DNA of 64,000 nucleotides. It comes from Bacteroides stercorirosoris (GTDB lineage Bacteria > Bacteroidota > Bacteroidia > Bacteroidales > Bacteroidaceae). The notes beneath the pieces are model-generated. The model was not told the DNA's origin. It worked only from the letters and a program-made list of their open reading frames with translations, and did no database searches. Below are positions 44,844 to 53,444 of this stretch, in pieces; position 1 is the first letter of the stretch, and each line of letters opens with the position of its first letter. The translations under genes were made by a program, and so were the position numbers. The stretch is taken from positions 1-64,000 of the forward strand of contig NZ_FQZN01000021.1 in assembly GCF_900142015.1 (NCBI RefSeq). The letters are read 5' to 3'.

Positions 44844-44896
44844 GTCTTATGATATAGGCATTGACAGGTGCTTTTGTGATATGAATTGATAATTTT

Positions 44897-46153
44897 ATGA
44901 AGATGGTCAATAAAGTAGAAATGAACAGGCTGAAAATATTTATCTCTGCCTACGCTTGCGAACCGGGCTTGGGCAGTGAGATCGGCGTGGGCTGGCATTG
45001 GGTATTGGAGATGTCGAAATACTTTGAGCTGTGGGTGCTGACCCGGCAGAGTAACCGGCATACCATAGAGCCGTGGATAGGCGAACACCCGGAATATAGC
45101 GACATTCATTTCCTATATTATGACTGGCCAAAATGGGCACGGTTCTGGAAAAAGGGAATGCGTGGGGTACGAACTTACTATAACATCTGGCAGGCATGTA
45201 CCAATGGCATCGTGAAGCGAACAATGCAGAAGAATGACATACGGATTTTCCACCACCTGACTTATGGCAATGTCATGTGGAAAGTGAGCAGTTACGGACA
45301 ACGACAGTTCTTTGTGTGGGGACCAGTAGGTGGCATGGAAACAATTCCGATGGAGTATGCCGACCATTATGACCGAAAGTCGAAGATGATAGAACGGATG
45401 AGACACATGGCGGTGAGCCTGATGAAACGGAACGCGGGATTCAAACGGAGATGCAGGAATGCGGACCTGATATTATGCAAGACGGATATAACACGGATGC
45501 AGATACCGAAGGCGCATCGGGAGAAAGCCATACTGTTTACAGACGTGGCAGTGGACGAAAAACAGCCTGCAACCCGGAAAGAATCCGTGAACTCTTCTGA
45601 AATTACGGAGTTTGTCACTGTGGGACGGCTGGATGCCTGGCGCGGCTTCGACTTGGTGATTGAGGCAATGGCGCTTTTTGTAAAAGAGAACCAACGAATT
45701 CACTTGACCATTATCGGCAAAGGAGCAGACGAGCAACGGTTAAAGACATTGATTGCACGGTATGGATTGGAACCGTATGTGACAATGGCCGGTAAAGTGG
45801 ATATGGATACTTATTTTGAATATATGAAGAAATGCGATGCCGTGATAAACGCTTCGCTGAAAGAGGGAGCCGTGACCGTATCGTTCGACAGCATGGCATT
45901 GGGGAAACCGCTCCTGTGTATTGATACGACCGGATATACCCGGTATTTTTCCGAAGAGTATGCCATCATCGTGCAACGTGGTGAGAGGAAGATTACCATA
46001 CAGGAATTGGGCAAAGGCATTCTGACTTTGACCGATAAGGAGAAAAGGGCTGATATGGGAGAACGTGCCCGCCTGGCAGGCAAACAGTTTACATGGCAAT
46101 CGCGCGGGGAAGAAATACGGGATGCCATAATGAAAGCCTGGAATAAGCAATAA
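44897..46153 (+). CDS. Glycosyltransferase family 4
   Basis: 418 residues, GT-B fold. N-terminal KIFISAYACEPGLGSEIGVG (the donor domain glycine loop), C-terminal VTVGRLDAWRGFDLVIEAMA, and the EX7E-type region EGAVTVSFDSMALGKPLLCI. The ATG at 44903 is an alternative start. Family enzymes are retaining and peripheral to the inner membrane. Confidence 0.85.
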   Translation: MKMVNKVEMNRLKIFISAYACEPGLGSEIGVGWHWVLEMSKYFELWVLTRQSNRHTIEPWIGEHPEYSDIHFLYYDWPKWARFWKKGMRGVRTYYNIWQACTNGIVKRTMQKNDIRIFHHLTYGNVMWKVSSYGQRQFFVWGPVGGMETIPMEYADHYDRKSKMIERMRHMAVSLMKRNAGFKRRCRNADLILCKTDITRMQIPKAHREKAILFTDVAVDEKQPATRKESVNSSEITEFVTVGRLDAWRGFDLVIEAMALFVKENQRIHLTIIGKGADEQRLKTLIARYGLEPYVTMAGKVDMDTYFEYMKKCDAVINASLKEGAVTVSFDSMALGKPLLCIDTTGYTRYFSEEYAIIVQRGERKITIQELGKGILTLTDKEKRADMGERARLAGKQFTWQSRGEEIRDAIMKAWNKQ

Positions 46154-46158
46154 ATAGA

Positions 46159-47274
46159 ATGAGCATAGCACATCTTTTGCCTTTCCTTCTGAATGAGGGG
46201 GGAAGCAATACTTTCTATACCTTTTCGAACGCTGACGGCAAGCGGTGGCTGATGCCTGCCAAGAATATGCGGACGGCAATGAACCTCTATCAGCCCAGCG
46301 GAATAAAAGGAAAAGGGATGAAGGCCTTATTCCCCTATCTTTACAGGCTGGGTGTTGTCAATAAAGCAGTCGGAGCGGAAAAGAAGCGGTATGAATTAGT
46401 CCCAGAGTTGGAAAAACTACTATGCCGGTTGTTTGGCACGGGCGACATAGAGTTCTCTATCTTTTGCGGCACTCCATGCGTACATCAAAAGATAACCATG
46501 CAAATCAGCAAAGGGGCACGCATATTAGGCTATGCCAAATTCAGTGACAACGATGAGATAAAGCATATTTTTCGGCAAGAACAGGAAACGCTGGACTATT
46601 TGGAACAAAAAGGGGTGACATCCGTCCCCCGGTGTTTGTACAGCGGAGAGTGGAGAGACGGGCTGGGGCTGTTTGTGCAAACTACGACCAAGACACGGCA
46701 CTCTTCGACAGACCACCGGTGGAACGAAAGGGAAATGGCATTCCTTGAAGAACTGCACGAAAAGACAAAGCAGCACATCCCTTTCGAGGAAACGGAGTAT
46801 TATCGGGATTTGTGCTTGCTCTGCGAGGAAATGAATAACCTGCCGGGATTTGAAACAAGACCCATCGTGGAGGGTGTGAGCAAAGTTTTGAATTTTTATG
46901 TTCATAGGGAGGTGGTTTTCTCTTTTTATCACGCCGACTTCACGCCATGGAACATATATGTGGAAAAAGGCCGCCTATATGCCTTTGACTTTGAATACGC
47001 CAAGCGTACTTATCCGCCTTATTTGGATTATTTCCACTTCTTCACGCAAACCGCCATTTTTGAGGAACATTTAGGTGCTGATGGCATCTGGAAACTTTTT
47101 CAGCATGATAAAGAACGCCTTCAATCTTTGTTCGGCAATCCGGATTTAGCCTACACAAGCTATTTATTAGGCATTATAGCACATTACGTGAAGCGTGAAA
47201 AAGGCGTGTTTACCGGTGATGTGCAAAGGAACATGAAGTTATGGATTGGACTTCTCAAATATTTATGCAAATGA
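46159..47274 (+). CDS. APH-like phosphotransferase of the CPS locus
   Basis: 371 residues. YHADFTPWNIYVEKG (His258, Asp260, Asn265) and AFDFEYAKR (Asp277) form the Brenner-type catalytic and metal site of aminoglycoside phosphotransferase/choline kinase fold enzymes. The N-terminal 120 residues are less conserved. Substrate is likely a sugar or a glycolipid, as with lipopolysaccharide kinases. It overlaps the next gene by 4 bp. Confidence 0.65.
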   Translation: MSIAHLLPFLLNEGGSNTFYTFSNADGKRWLMPAKNMRTAMNLYQPSGIKGKGMKALFPYLYRLGVVNKAVGAEKKRYELVPELEKLLCRLFGTGDIEFSIFCGTPCVHQKITMQISKGARILGYAKFSDNDEIKHIFRQEQETLDYLEQKGVTSVPRCLYSGEWRDGLGLFVQTTTKTRHSSTDHRWNEREMAFLEELHEKTKQHIPFEETEYYRDLCLLCEEMNNLPGFETRPIVEGVSKVLNFYVHREVVFSFYHADFTPWNIYVEKGRLYAFDFEYAKRTYPPYLDYFHFFTQTAIFEEHLGADGIWKLFQHDKERLQSLFGNPDLAYTSYLLGIIAHYVKREKGVFTGDVQRNMKLWIGLLKYLCK

Positions 47275-48386
47275 ATAAAAAGTGTATCGTTTGTTTTCAC
47301 CTTTTCAACGACTACAGCGGAAGCCCCAAAGTATTGAACATGGTGCTTAAAGGGCTACTTGGCAAAGGGAAAAAGGTAGAATTGGTTACTTCAAAAGGCG
47401 GGGTGCTGGATGAACTGAACACACATCCTGGTATAAAGCGGTATTCTTATCCGTATCATTTTTCCGCGAACCCTGCGGTGACGATGTTGCGCTACACTGT
47501 GATTCAGCTATATACTTTCTTCTTTGCGTTCCGCTATCTGTTCAGAAAGGATGTGGTGTTCTATATCAATACGCTACTGCCCGTGGGGCCGGCTTTGGCT
47601 GGTCGGATTATGGGGAAGCGGGTGGTCTATCACTATCACGAGAACGCTTTTATCAAAGGGGCGTTCTATAAAGTGCTGGCCTGCTGTATGCAGAAGTTGG
47701 CGCATGAGATAATTTGTGTGTCGGCTTACCAGGCTTCTTTTCTGAAAAGGAAGAAAGGAGTGACTGTGATACCGAATGCATTGCCTACGGAGTTTGTGAG
47801 CAAGTTGTACCCCGATGCGGAAGCGGCTTTTGAGCGGAAGACGGTGTTGATGCTGGGTTCTCTAAAAGAGTATAAAGGTACACGCGAATTCATTGAGTTA
47901 GCGAATCGTTTGCCGCAATACAAGTTCGTACTGGTAATTAACGACACCCAAGAAAACATAGACAAGTACTTATCCGACAATAAATTAACAAATATTAAGG
48001 GGGGGGGTAATCTGACGATTTATCCAAGGCAAATTGATGTGGCCATTTTTTATAATGCGGCATCCATTGTAGTTTGTCTGACCAATCCTCGATTAGCTGT
48101 GGAAACATTCGGGCTTACTACATTAGAAGCCATGAGTGGCGGGCTTCCAGTGATTGTGCCTACAGTGGGCGGCATAGCCGAAATGGTAGTGGATGGCATC
48201 AATGGCTACAAAACGGATGTGCAGGAATTAGACATCATTCAGAAGCAAATAAGAAGAATGCTCGACAACAAGGTTCTTTACCATTCGTTGGCAAAAGAAG
48301 CTTTGAAATGCTCGGAAAAATATAAATCGGCTGAAAACCTTTCTATTTTGATGAAATCAATCGATAATGGGAAAGAACAATATTAA
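47271..48386 (+). CDS. Glycosyltransferase family 4 with internal poly-G tract
   Basis: 371 residues from the ATG at 47271 (MNKKCIVCFHLFNDYSGSPK), which shares ATGA with the previous stop. GT-B fold with VYHYHENAFIKG, LGSLKEYKGTREFIELANRL and ETFGLTTLEAMSGGLPVIVP. Codons for I-K-G-G-G-N contain 9 G (47999-48007), at the start of the nucleotide-binding half. A slip would truncate it shortly after. A second, partial copy of its last 120 residues follows. Confidence 0.8.
   Translation: MNKKCIVCFHLFNDYSGSPKVLNMVLKGLLGKGKKVELVTSKGGVLDELNTHPGIKRYSYPYHFSANPAVTMLRYTVIQLYTFFFAFRYLFRKDVVFYINTLLPVGPALAGRIMGKRVVYHYHENAFIKGAFYKVLACCMQKLAHEIICVSAYQASFLKRKKGVTVIPNALPTEFVSKLYPDAEAAFERKTVLMLGSLKEYKGTREFIELANRLPQYKFVLVINDTQENIDKYLSDNKLTNIKGGGNLTIYPRQIDVAIFYNAASIVVCLTNPRLAVETFGLTTLEAMSGGLPVIVPTVGGIAEMVVDGINGYKTDVQELDIIQKQIRRMLDNKVLYHSLAKEALKCSEKYKSAENLSILMKSIDNGKEQY
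47999..48007 (+). repeat. Poly-G tract (9 G) in glycosyltransferase gene
   Basis: Nine G within the coding frame at about two thirds of the gene. The tract is in frame in this assembly (ON). Change by one base would cut off most of the C-terminal domain. Confidence 0.85.
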
Positions 48387-48741
48387 GATTCTGTCACGTC
48401 AGACGGATGTCTCTACGTTTTACAACAAAGCATCGGTGGTGCTGAACCTATCGGACAAACGTCAGTTTGTAGAAACTTTCGGGCTGACTGCCCTTGAAGC
48501 CATGAGTGCGGGACTTCCTGTAATAGTACCGACTGAAGGCGGCATTGCTGAAATGGTGGAAGACGGTGTGAACGGGTATAAGGTTGATGTGCAGGAATTG
48601 GAGCGGATCATCTGTCTGATTGAGAAAACGCTCAATGATAAAGACCATTATATGCGTATGGCTAACGAATCATACCAAGCCTCTTTATATTTCAAAGATG
48701 ATACAATGATTGAAAGAATCCTCACAATCTTGAATGAATAA
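48367..48741 (+). pseudogene. Partial GT4 copy, C-terminal domain only
   Basis: 124 residues (IKILSRQTDVSTFYNKASVV, then ETFGLTALEAMSAGLPVIVP, EGGIAEMVEDGVNGYKVDVQ) that align with the last 120 residues of the enzyme before it, starting exactly at the codon IK next to the poly-G tract. It lacks the acceptor domain and cannot work alone. It overlaps that gene by 20 bp. It is either the end of a second transferase gene fused by deletion or a duplicated cassette. The 180 bp after it hold only short open scraps. Confidence 0.75.
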
Positions 48742-48923
48742 CAACGGAAATCAGGGGTTATACGAATGAAGCGAATCTTCAACTGCCAACCTTCAACGAT
48801 TTTTATTCTCAAACGGTTCTTTTAGGTTATATTCAGTCCTTGGAGGGAAAAGCGCAAACAATTTTCAGAAGCGGGAAAAGTAGAGAATTTCCATATATTT
48901 AAAAACAACTTTTATTTTATTAG

Positions 48924-49994
48924 ATGAAGCGAGTAGCGATTGTGGGCATACAGGGTGTGCCCGCAAAATATGGTGGCTTCGAGACATTGGTGGAGAATAT
49001 TATCGGGGAGAACTGTTCTCCGGATATCCGGTATACCGTGTTTTGCAGCAGTAAAGATTATGCGGAACGGAGGGATTCTTATAAAGGTGCCGGATTGAAA
49101 TATATTCCGCTGTTTCATGCCAACGGCATGCAAAGTACGCCTTATGATATCCTGTCGATGCTCTCCACGTTGAAGGGGTATGACACGGTAGTCATACTGG
49201 GGGTATCGGGATGTATTTTCCTTCCCGTATTCAGACTGTTATACCGGAAAAAATTAGTGATTAACATTGACGGTCTGGAACATCGCAGAGCCAAATGGGG
49301 CGGATTCACCAAATGGTTCCTGCGTACCAGTGAGGCAATGGCGGTGCGCTATGCCGATGTGGTGGTGGCAGACAATAAGGGGATTCAGGACTATGTGATG
49401 GAGACCTATCATAAGGAAGCGGTTTTGATAGCCTACGGGGGAGACCAGGTGCTGAGAAATATATCAGAAGAACGGCAGATGGAAATCCTGCGGAAATACG
49501 GGGTGACACCGGGCAACTATGCAGTCAGCGTATGCCGGATAGAGCCGGAGAACAACAGCCATGTAATTTGTGAGGCATTTGCCTCCAGCGGGAAAGATAT
49601 TGTGTTCGTGGGTAACTGGGAACGGAGCGAATATAGCCGTGGATTAAAACAGAAATACGCTGAATACAGCAATATACGAATGGTGAATGCGGTATATGAC
49701 TTGGACGAGTTGTATGCGCTGCGTAATTGGTGCTGTTGCTATGTTCATGGGCATAGTGCGGGCGGTACCAATCCCTCTTTGGTGGAGGCGATGTTTTTCG
49801 GGAAGCCGGTTCTGGCGTATGATGTGGTATATAACCGGGAAACGACTGGGAATAAAGCCTGTTACTTCAAGACTGCGGATGAATTGACGGAACTACTGAA
49901 CCGGAATACACCGGACGGTACGCCGATGAAAGAGATAGCCATGAGGCGATATACATGGAAATACATTGCGGAACAATATGAAATATTGTACTAA
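48924..49994 (+). CDS. Glycosyltransferase family 4, DUF1972 type (rhamnosyltransferase-like)
   Basis: 356 residues. VAIVGIQGVPAKYGGFETLV is the start signature of DUF1972 transferases, often beta-1,4-rhamnosyltransferases that add the second sugar of the repeat. The second domain has YAVSVCRIEPENNSHVICEA and AGGTNPSLVEAMFFGKPVLA. With the rfb genes present, rhamnose transfer onto the initiating HexNAc is plausible. Confidence 0.8.
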   Translation: MKRVAIVGIQGVPAKYGGFETLVENIIGENCSPDIRYTVFCSSKDYAERRDSYKGAGLKYIPLFHANGMQSTPYDILSMLSTLKGYDTVVILGVSGCIFLPVFRLLYRKKLVINIDGLEHRRAKWGGFTKWFLRTSEAMAVRYADVVVADNKGIQDYVMETYHKEAVLIAYGGDQVLRNISEERQMEILRKYGVTPGNYAVSVCRIEPENNSHVICEAFASSGKDIVFVGNWERSEYSRGLKQKYAEYSNIRMVNAVYDLDELYALRNWCCCYVHGHSAGGTNPSLVEAMFFGKPVLAYDVVYNRETTGNKACYFKTADELTELLNRNTPDGTPMKEIAMRRYTWKYIAEQYEILY

Positions 49995-50018
49995 AGAAAT
50001 ATATAAGAACAAAAAAGA

Positions 50019-50918
50019 TTGACAATGAGGAGAAAACGGTATTGGGGGGGGGTGGTTGTATTGCTGTTGCTGCCGGCTTTAAAAGCTTTGTCGCAGGCAC
50101 CGGTCAGCCCCAAAGTGGAATTGTTTGCAGGGGCGGAATTGCATTATCGGGATATCTTCTACACGAAGATGTACGAGGTTTTGGTGAACCTGACTCCCGG
50201 TCTGAAATGGCACATCGGCAACCGGTGGCAATTGGCCGGTCAGGCCATAATCCCCGTTTATAATGATTATGGGGATCGGTATAAGAAGGTACGCCTGAGT
50301 ATGGCAGTGCTGTCTAAGGAATGGGACTGGAACGGTTCGCAATTCTTGAAAGTGAGCGGTGGACTGTTTGGACGGGAACGCTATGGGCTGGATGTGAAAT
50401 GGATGTATCCGATTAACAGATGGCTGGCTTTGGACGCACAAGTGGGTGTGACGGGCTTCTGCTCGATGGCTGTAGATTGGGAATGCAGCAAGATGGAGCG
50501 AGTGACGGGACAAGCCGGAGTGAACGTCTATCTGGAAAAGGTGAATACGGAATTCCGGCTGCACGGTGGCCGGTATCTTTATGAGGATTATGGCGTGACG
50601 GCCGAAGCCATGCGTCATTTCAAGCACTGTACGGTAGGTCTGTATGCCCAATACAGTGACCAAGGCAAGGAGAACGGAGGTTTCAAGGTCATCATGATGA
50701 TTCCACCCTACAAGCGGAAAGCCCGTAAGGTGATGGTACGTCCGGCTTCCAATTTCAGGCTGACTTACGACATTCAGGGACAGCCATACGCTGTGAAAAT
50801 GTATTCCACCGATCCGGAAGAAAATGAACGTGAAGGGCATTACGACCGCAACCGTCTGCAATGGGGTGCCAATCGGATGGAACCGGACTTCACCAACAAG
50901 GAAGGAGGCAGACCATGA
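50019..50918 (+). CDS. Outer membrane beta-barrel-like protein of CPS locus, with poly-G in signal peptide
   Basis: 299 residues. MRRKRYWGGVVVLLLLPALK then ALSQA is a signal peptide; the body has alternating strands (VELFAGAELHYRDIF, LAGQAIIPVYNDYGDRYKKV) as in barrel proteins, and it is paired with the YjbH-like gene it overlaps (ATGA). A 9-G tract (50044-50052) encodes W-G-G-V in the signal peptide. A slip of one base leads to a stop within about 20 codons, so expression may switch ON and OFF. Here it is ON. Confidence 0.65.
   Translation: MTMRRKRYWGGVVVLLLLPALKALSQAPVSPKVELFAGAELHYRDIFYTKMYEVLVNLTPGLKWHIGNRWQLAGQAIIPVYNDYGDRYKKVRLSMAVLSKEWDWNGSQFLKVSGGLFGRERYGLDVKWMYPINRWLALDAQVGVTGFCSMAVDWECSKMERVTGQAGVNVYLEKVNTEFRLHGGRYLYEDYGVTAEAMRHFKHCTVGLYAQYSDQGKENGGFKVIMMIPPYKRKARKVMVRPASNFRLTYDIQGQPYAVKMYSTDPEENEREGHYDRNRLQWGANRMEPDFTNKEGGRP
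50044..50052 (+). repeat. Poly-G tract (9 G) in signal peptide
   Basis: Nine G begin 25 bases after the start codon. The position, in the first ten codons of a surface protein, is the classic place of a slipped-strand contingency tract. Confidence 0.9.
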
Positions 50919-51712
50919 GACAAATTACAATTCTGATAATCGGTTGCCTGTTCTTTTTCGGAAGCGGACAACTCTTGCACGCCCAACAATATACGGGCAT
51001 GAGCGGACTGATCCATGTACCGAGCGGAGAAATGGATGAGGCCGGAGAGGCACGTGTCGGTGCGCATTTTTTGAACAAGGAATTCACGCCGGACAAAGGA
51101 TTCAATTACGAGGGGAAATACAATACGTTGAGCCATTATCTGAGTATCACTCCTTTCTCATGGCTGGAAATCGGCTATACTTGTACTTTACAGAAAGGGC
51201 GTGCAATCGACAATAAAGGACAGGTCTTGGAAGGCAATCCTAAATTACGCTTCAAGGACCGTTACTTTTCTGTCAAACTGCAACCTTTGAAAGAAGGGAA
51301 ATGGTGGCCGGCTATAGCCATCGGTGCCAATGATCCATACGGTACGGACAGCAAGGAGGGAACCGGGAAAGAAGGAGAAAGTCCTCAAAATGGGGACGGG
51401 AAAAGCCAATACTTTTCTAACTATTACATTGCCGCCACCAAGCATATCGGCTTGAAAGGTCACAGCATTGGCATCCATGTGGCGTACCGCCATTGGAAGC
51501 GCAACTATAACAGCAAGTGGAACGGCCCGGTGGGCGGCATTACTTATCAGCCTTCTTTCCAAAAGAATTTGCGCTTGATAGCCGAATACACGGGCGATGA
51601 CGTGAATGTGGGCTTCGACTGGAAACTGTGGAAGCACTTGCTGGTACAATCTTCTTTGCAGAACGGAAAGTATTTTTCGGGAGGGGTATGCTTCTGCATC
51701 AACCTGTTGTAA
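50915..51712 (+). CDS. YjbH-like outer membrane protein
   Basis: 265 residues from the ATG at 50915 (MRQITILIIGCLFFFGSGQL), a signal peptide cut near LHAQQ. QYTGMSGLIHVPSGEMDEAG and the Trp-containing strand SWLEIGYTCTL match the YjbH group of outer membrane proteins linked to exopolysaccharide. It may take part in export or surface holding of the polymer. Co-translated with the gene before it. Confidence 0.75.
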   Translation: MRQITILIIGCLFFFGSGQLLHAQQYTGMSGLIHVPSGEMDEAGEARVGAHFLNKEFTPDKGFNYEGKYNTLSHYLSITPFSWLEIGYTCTLQKGRAIDNKGQVLEGNPKLRFKDRYFSVKLQPLKEGKWWPAIAIGANDPYGTDSKEGTGKEGESPQNGDGKSQYFSNYYIAATKHIGLKGHSIGIHVAYRHWKRNYNSKWNGPVGGITYQPSFQKNLRLIAEYTGDDVNVGFDWKLWKHLLVQSSLQNGKYFSGGVCFCINLL

Positions 51713-51724
51713 AAGACCGACAAT

Positions 51725-52114
51725 ATGGAATATCCCTTGTTGCTTGAATTCCTTGACACCCGGTTGGAAGCTGCCCTCGATCAGGAACGGTTCAATCGGC
51801 AGACCATTCACTTGTATCGGTGTGGCGATAGTTGGCTGGCGTTGGAATATTCGCCATGTCTGTTGGAAGAGCAATTCCATTATAAGGACAAGAAACCGTT
51901 GATTTTCCACTTGAGGGACGGAAGGCGTGTGGTGATGGTGGAAGTTCCGGCCTCTTATGTAAGGAGGATCGCAGCAGGACATGAGACCGGTCGGCAAGGA
52001 ACGCGTTGGATGCCGGTCGTCGGGCAAGTGATTATGCCGGATGGAAGGAATGGATTCTGGATGACTGAGAAGGTCCGGAAAACATCTGTCATGAGAGTTA
52101 TTTATCATTTATAA
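51725..52114 (+). CDS. Small protein of unknown function
   Basis: 129 residues, no signal peptide or membrane segment, with conserved-looking WLALEYSPCLLEEQFHYKDK and KPLIFHLRDGRRVVMVEVPA. No family recognised. It is 12 bp after the YjbH-like gene and so belongs to the same transcript. Confidence 0.55.
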   Translation: MEYPLLLEFLDTRLEAALDQERFNRQTIHLYRCGDSWLALEYSPCLLEEQFHYKDKKPLIFHLRDGRRVVMVEVPASYVRRIAAGHETGRQGTRWMPVVGQVIMPDGRNGFWMTEKVRKTSVMRVIYHL

Positions 52115-52138
52115 TTAACATTTTAATTCATTTTATTT

Positions 52139-53329
52139 ATGTACAATTTTATGAAGAAAGGGGCTTTCATGCTCCTTGTTGCCTGCCTTGCGATGGGTAT
52201 GGCAAGTTGTAGTGACGATGACCCCGATTACAGCAATGTAACCCCGCCTACAGTGGCTGTGACACATAGTATCAGCGGACGTGTGACAGGTGTTGACGGT
52301 GAGGGTATTTCGGCAACCGTTTCCATGGGCGGGACATCCGCAACGACTAAGGCGGACGGTACATTCGTGTTTGAAAATGTAGCCGCAGGTACTTATACCT
52401 TGAAGGCGGAAGCGGATGGCAAGGAGTCCAAAGAGACTTCCGTTACCGTGAGTGACGGGGACAGCAACAATCCGGTGTGGAACGTGGCATTGAGCAATAA
52501 AGGAACTGCGATTAACGTAGAGCCGGACGGTTCTGCCAGCGGTGTTGTCACTTCCGAGACATTGAAAGGGAATGAGGATGGAGAGATAGAAATGACATTG
52601 ACCGCCCCGGCAGGTGCCGTGGAAGCCGGTACGCAAATCATTGTCACTCCCATCTATTCAACGGATGAGGTTGAACAGGCCGCAGTTCGTTCTGCCGTTA
52701 CGAAAGCGGTTGGAAGTACCTTGCTGATAGGTACGAGAGTCAGCAGTTCCAACGCGTCGGCCGAATTGCAGGAATCTGTGACGTTAGAGTATGACGTGGA
52801 TCCTGAGATAGCTGAAACCATCACCGCACAGAAATATGTGAACGGACAATGGGTGGATGCGGAATATACGGTAGGAACGGACGGGAAAGTCACGGTGACA
52901 GTTGACCAGTTCACCTCCTACTCGTTGTTATGCAATGCCACCATCAGCTCATCGAAAACATCGGAGGCTGTCAGCTTCTCTCCCGACTCATGGGACAACC
53001 TGTACGGAAGCGGTGACATGGCTGTTTCATCTGCTTCCTATTCCTACAAGATCGGTACGGATATCAGTTCGTCCGGCACGAACAAGATCACCGCTTACCT
53101 GATTGAGATCGTGGCACGTGCCGCAGGAGCAGGTGTGACAGAGGCAACTGGTACCTATCCCATCAATGTGACCCTGCCTGTCGGCACGGCCATGAGCATC
53201 AGCGGACAGCAGGAGGTAACCACGCTCACCGCATCCGCATTAGGTCGTAGCGTTTCCGGCAGGCAGTATGGGACGGTATCTGTCATAACCCGGTCTTGGA
53301 ACCGCCAGCATACGGGTGGAACCGATTGA
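52139..53329 (+). CDS. Surface lipoprotein with carboxypeptidase regulatory-like domain
   Basis: 396 residues (a start at 52151, MKKGAFMLL, is more likely). Lipoprotein signal LLVACLAMGMASC followed by SDDDPD, an acidic stretch after Cys as in Bacteroides lipoproteins exported to the surface. A CarboxypepD_reg-like fold at about 40-120 (HSISGRVTGVDGEGISATVS, then TYTLKAEADG) precedes a beta-rich region. Perhaps it anchors or organises the capsule. Last gene of the locus, followed by a terminator. Confidence 0.7.
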   Translation: MYNFMKKGAFMLLVACLAMGMASCSDDDPDYSNVTPPTVAVTHSISGRVTGVDGEGISATVSMGGTSATTKADGTFVFENVAAGTYTLKAEADGKESKETSVTVSDGDSNNPVWNVALSNKGTAINVEPDGSASGVVTSETLKGNEDGEIEMTLTAPAGAVEAGTQIIVTPIYSTDEVEQAAVRSAVTKAVGSTLLIGTRVSSSNASAELQESVTLEYDVDPEIAETITAQKYVNGQWVDAEYTVGTDGKVTVTVDQFTSYSLLCNATISSSKTSEAVSFSPDSWDNLYGSGDMAVSSASYSYKIGTDISSSGTNKITAYLIEIVARAAGAGVTEATGTYPINVTLPVGTAMSISGQQEVTTLTASALGRSVSGRQYGTVSVITRSWNRQHTGGTD

Positions 53330-53371
53330 CAGAACCGGTGTAAGATTAGCCTTTCATTCATCCCGATACGG

Positions 53372-53416
53372 AAGCCCCTGTCTGAACCCGGTCACCGGAG
53401 GAGACAGGGGCTTTTT
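53372..53416 (+). terminator. Terminator at the end of the CPS locus
   Basis: AAGCCCCTGTCT pairs with AGACAGGGGCTT (stem of 11-12 bp), followed by TTTTTC. It divides the CPS cargo from the rteA-like gene. Confidence 0.85.
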
Positions 53417-53444
53417 CTATATTTTATCTATCCATTGATTTTTT

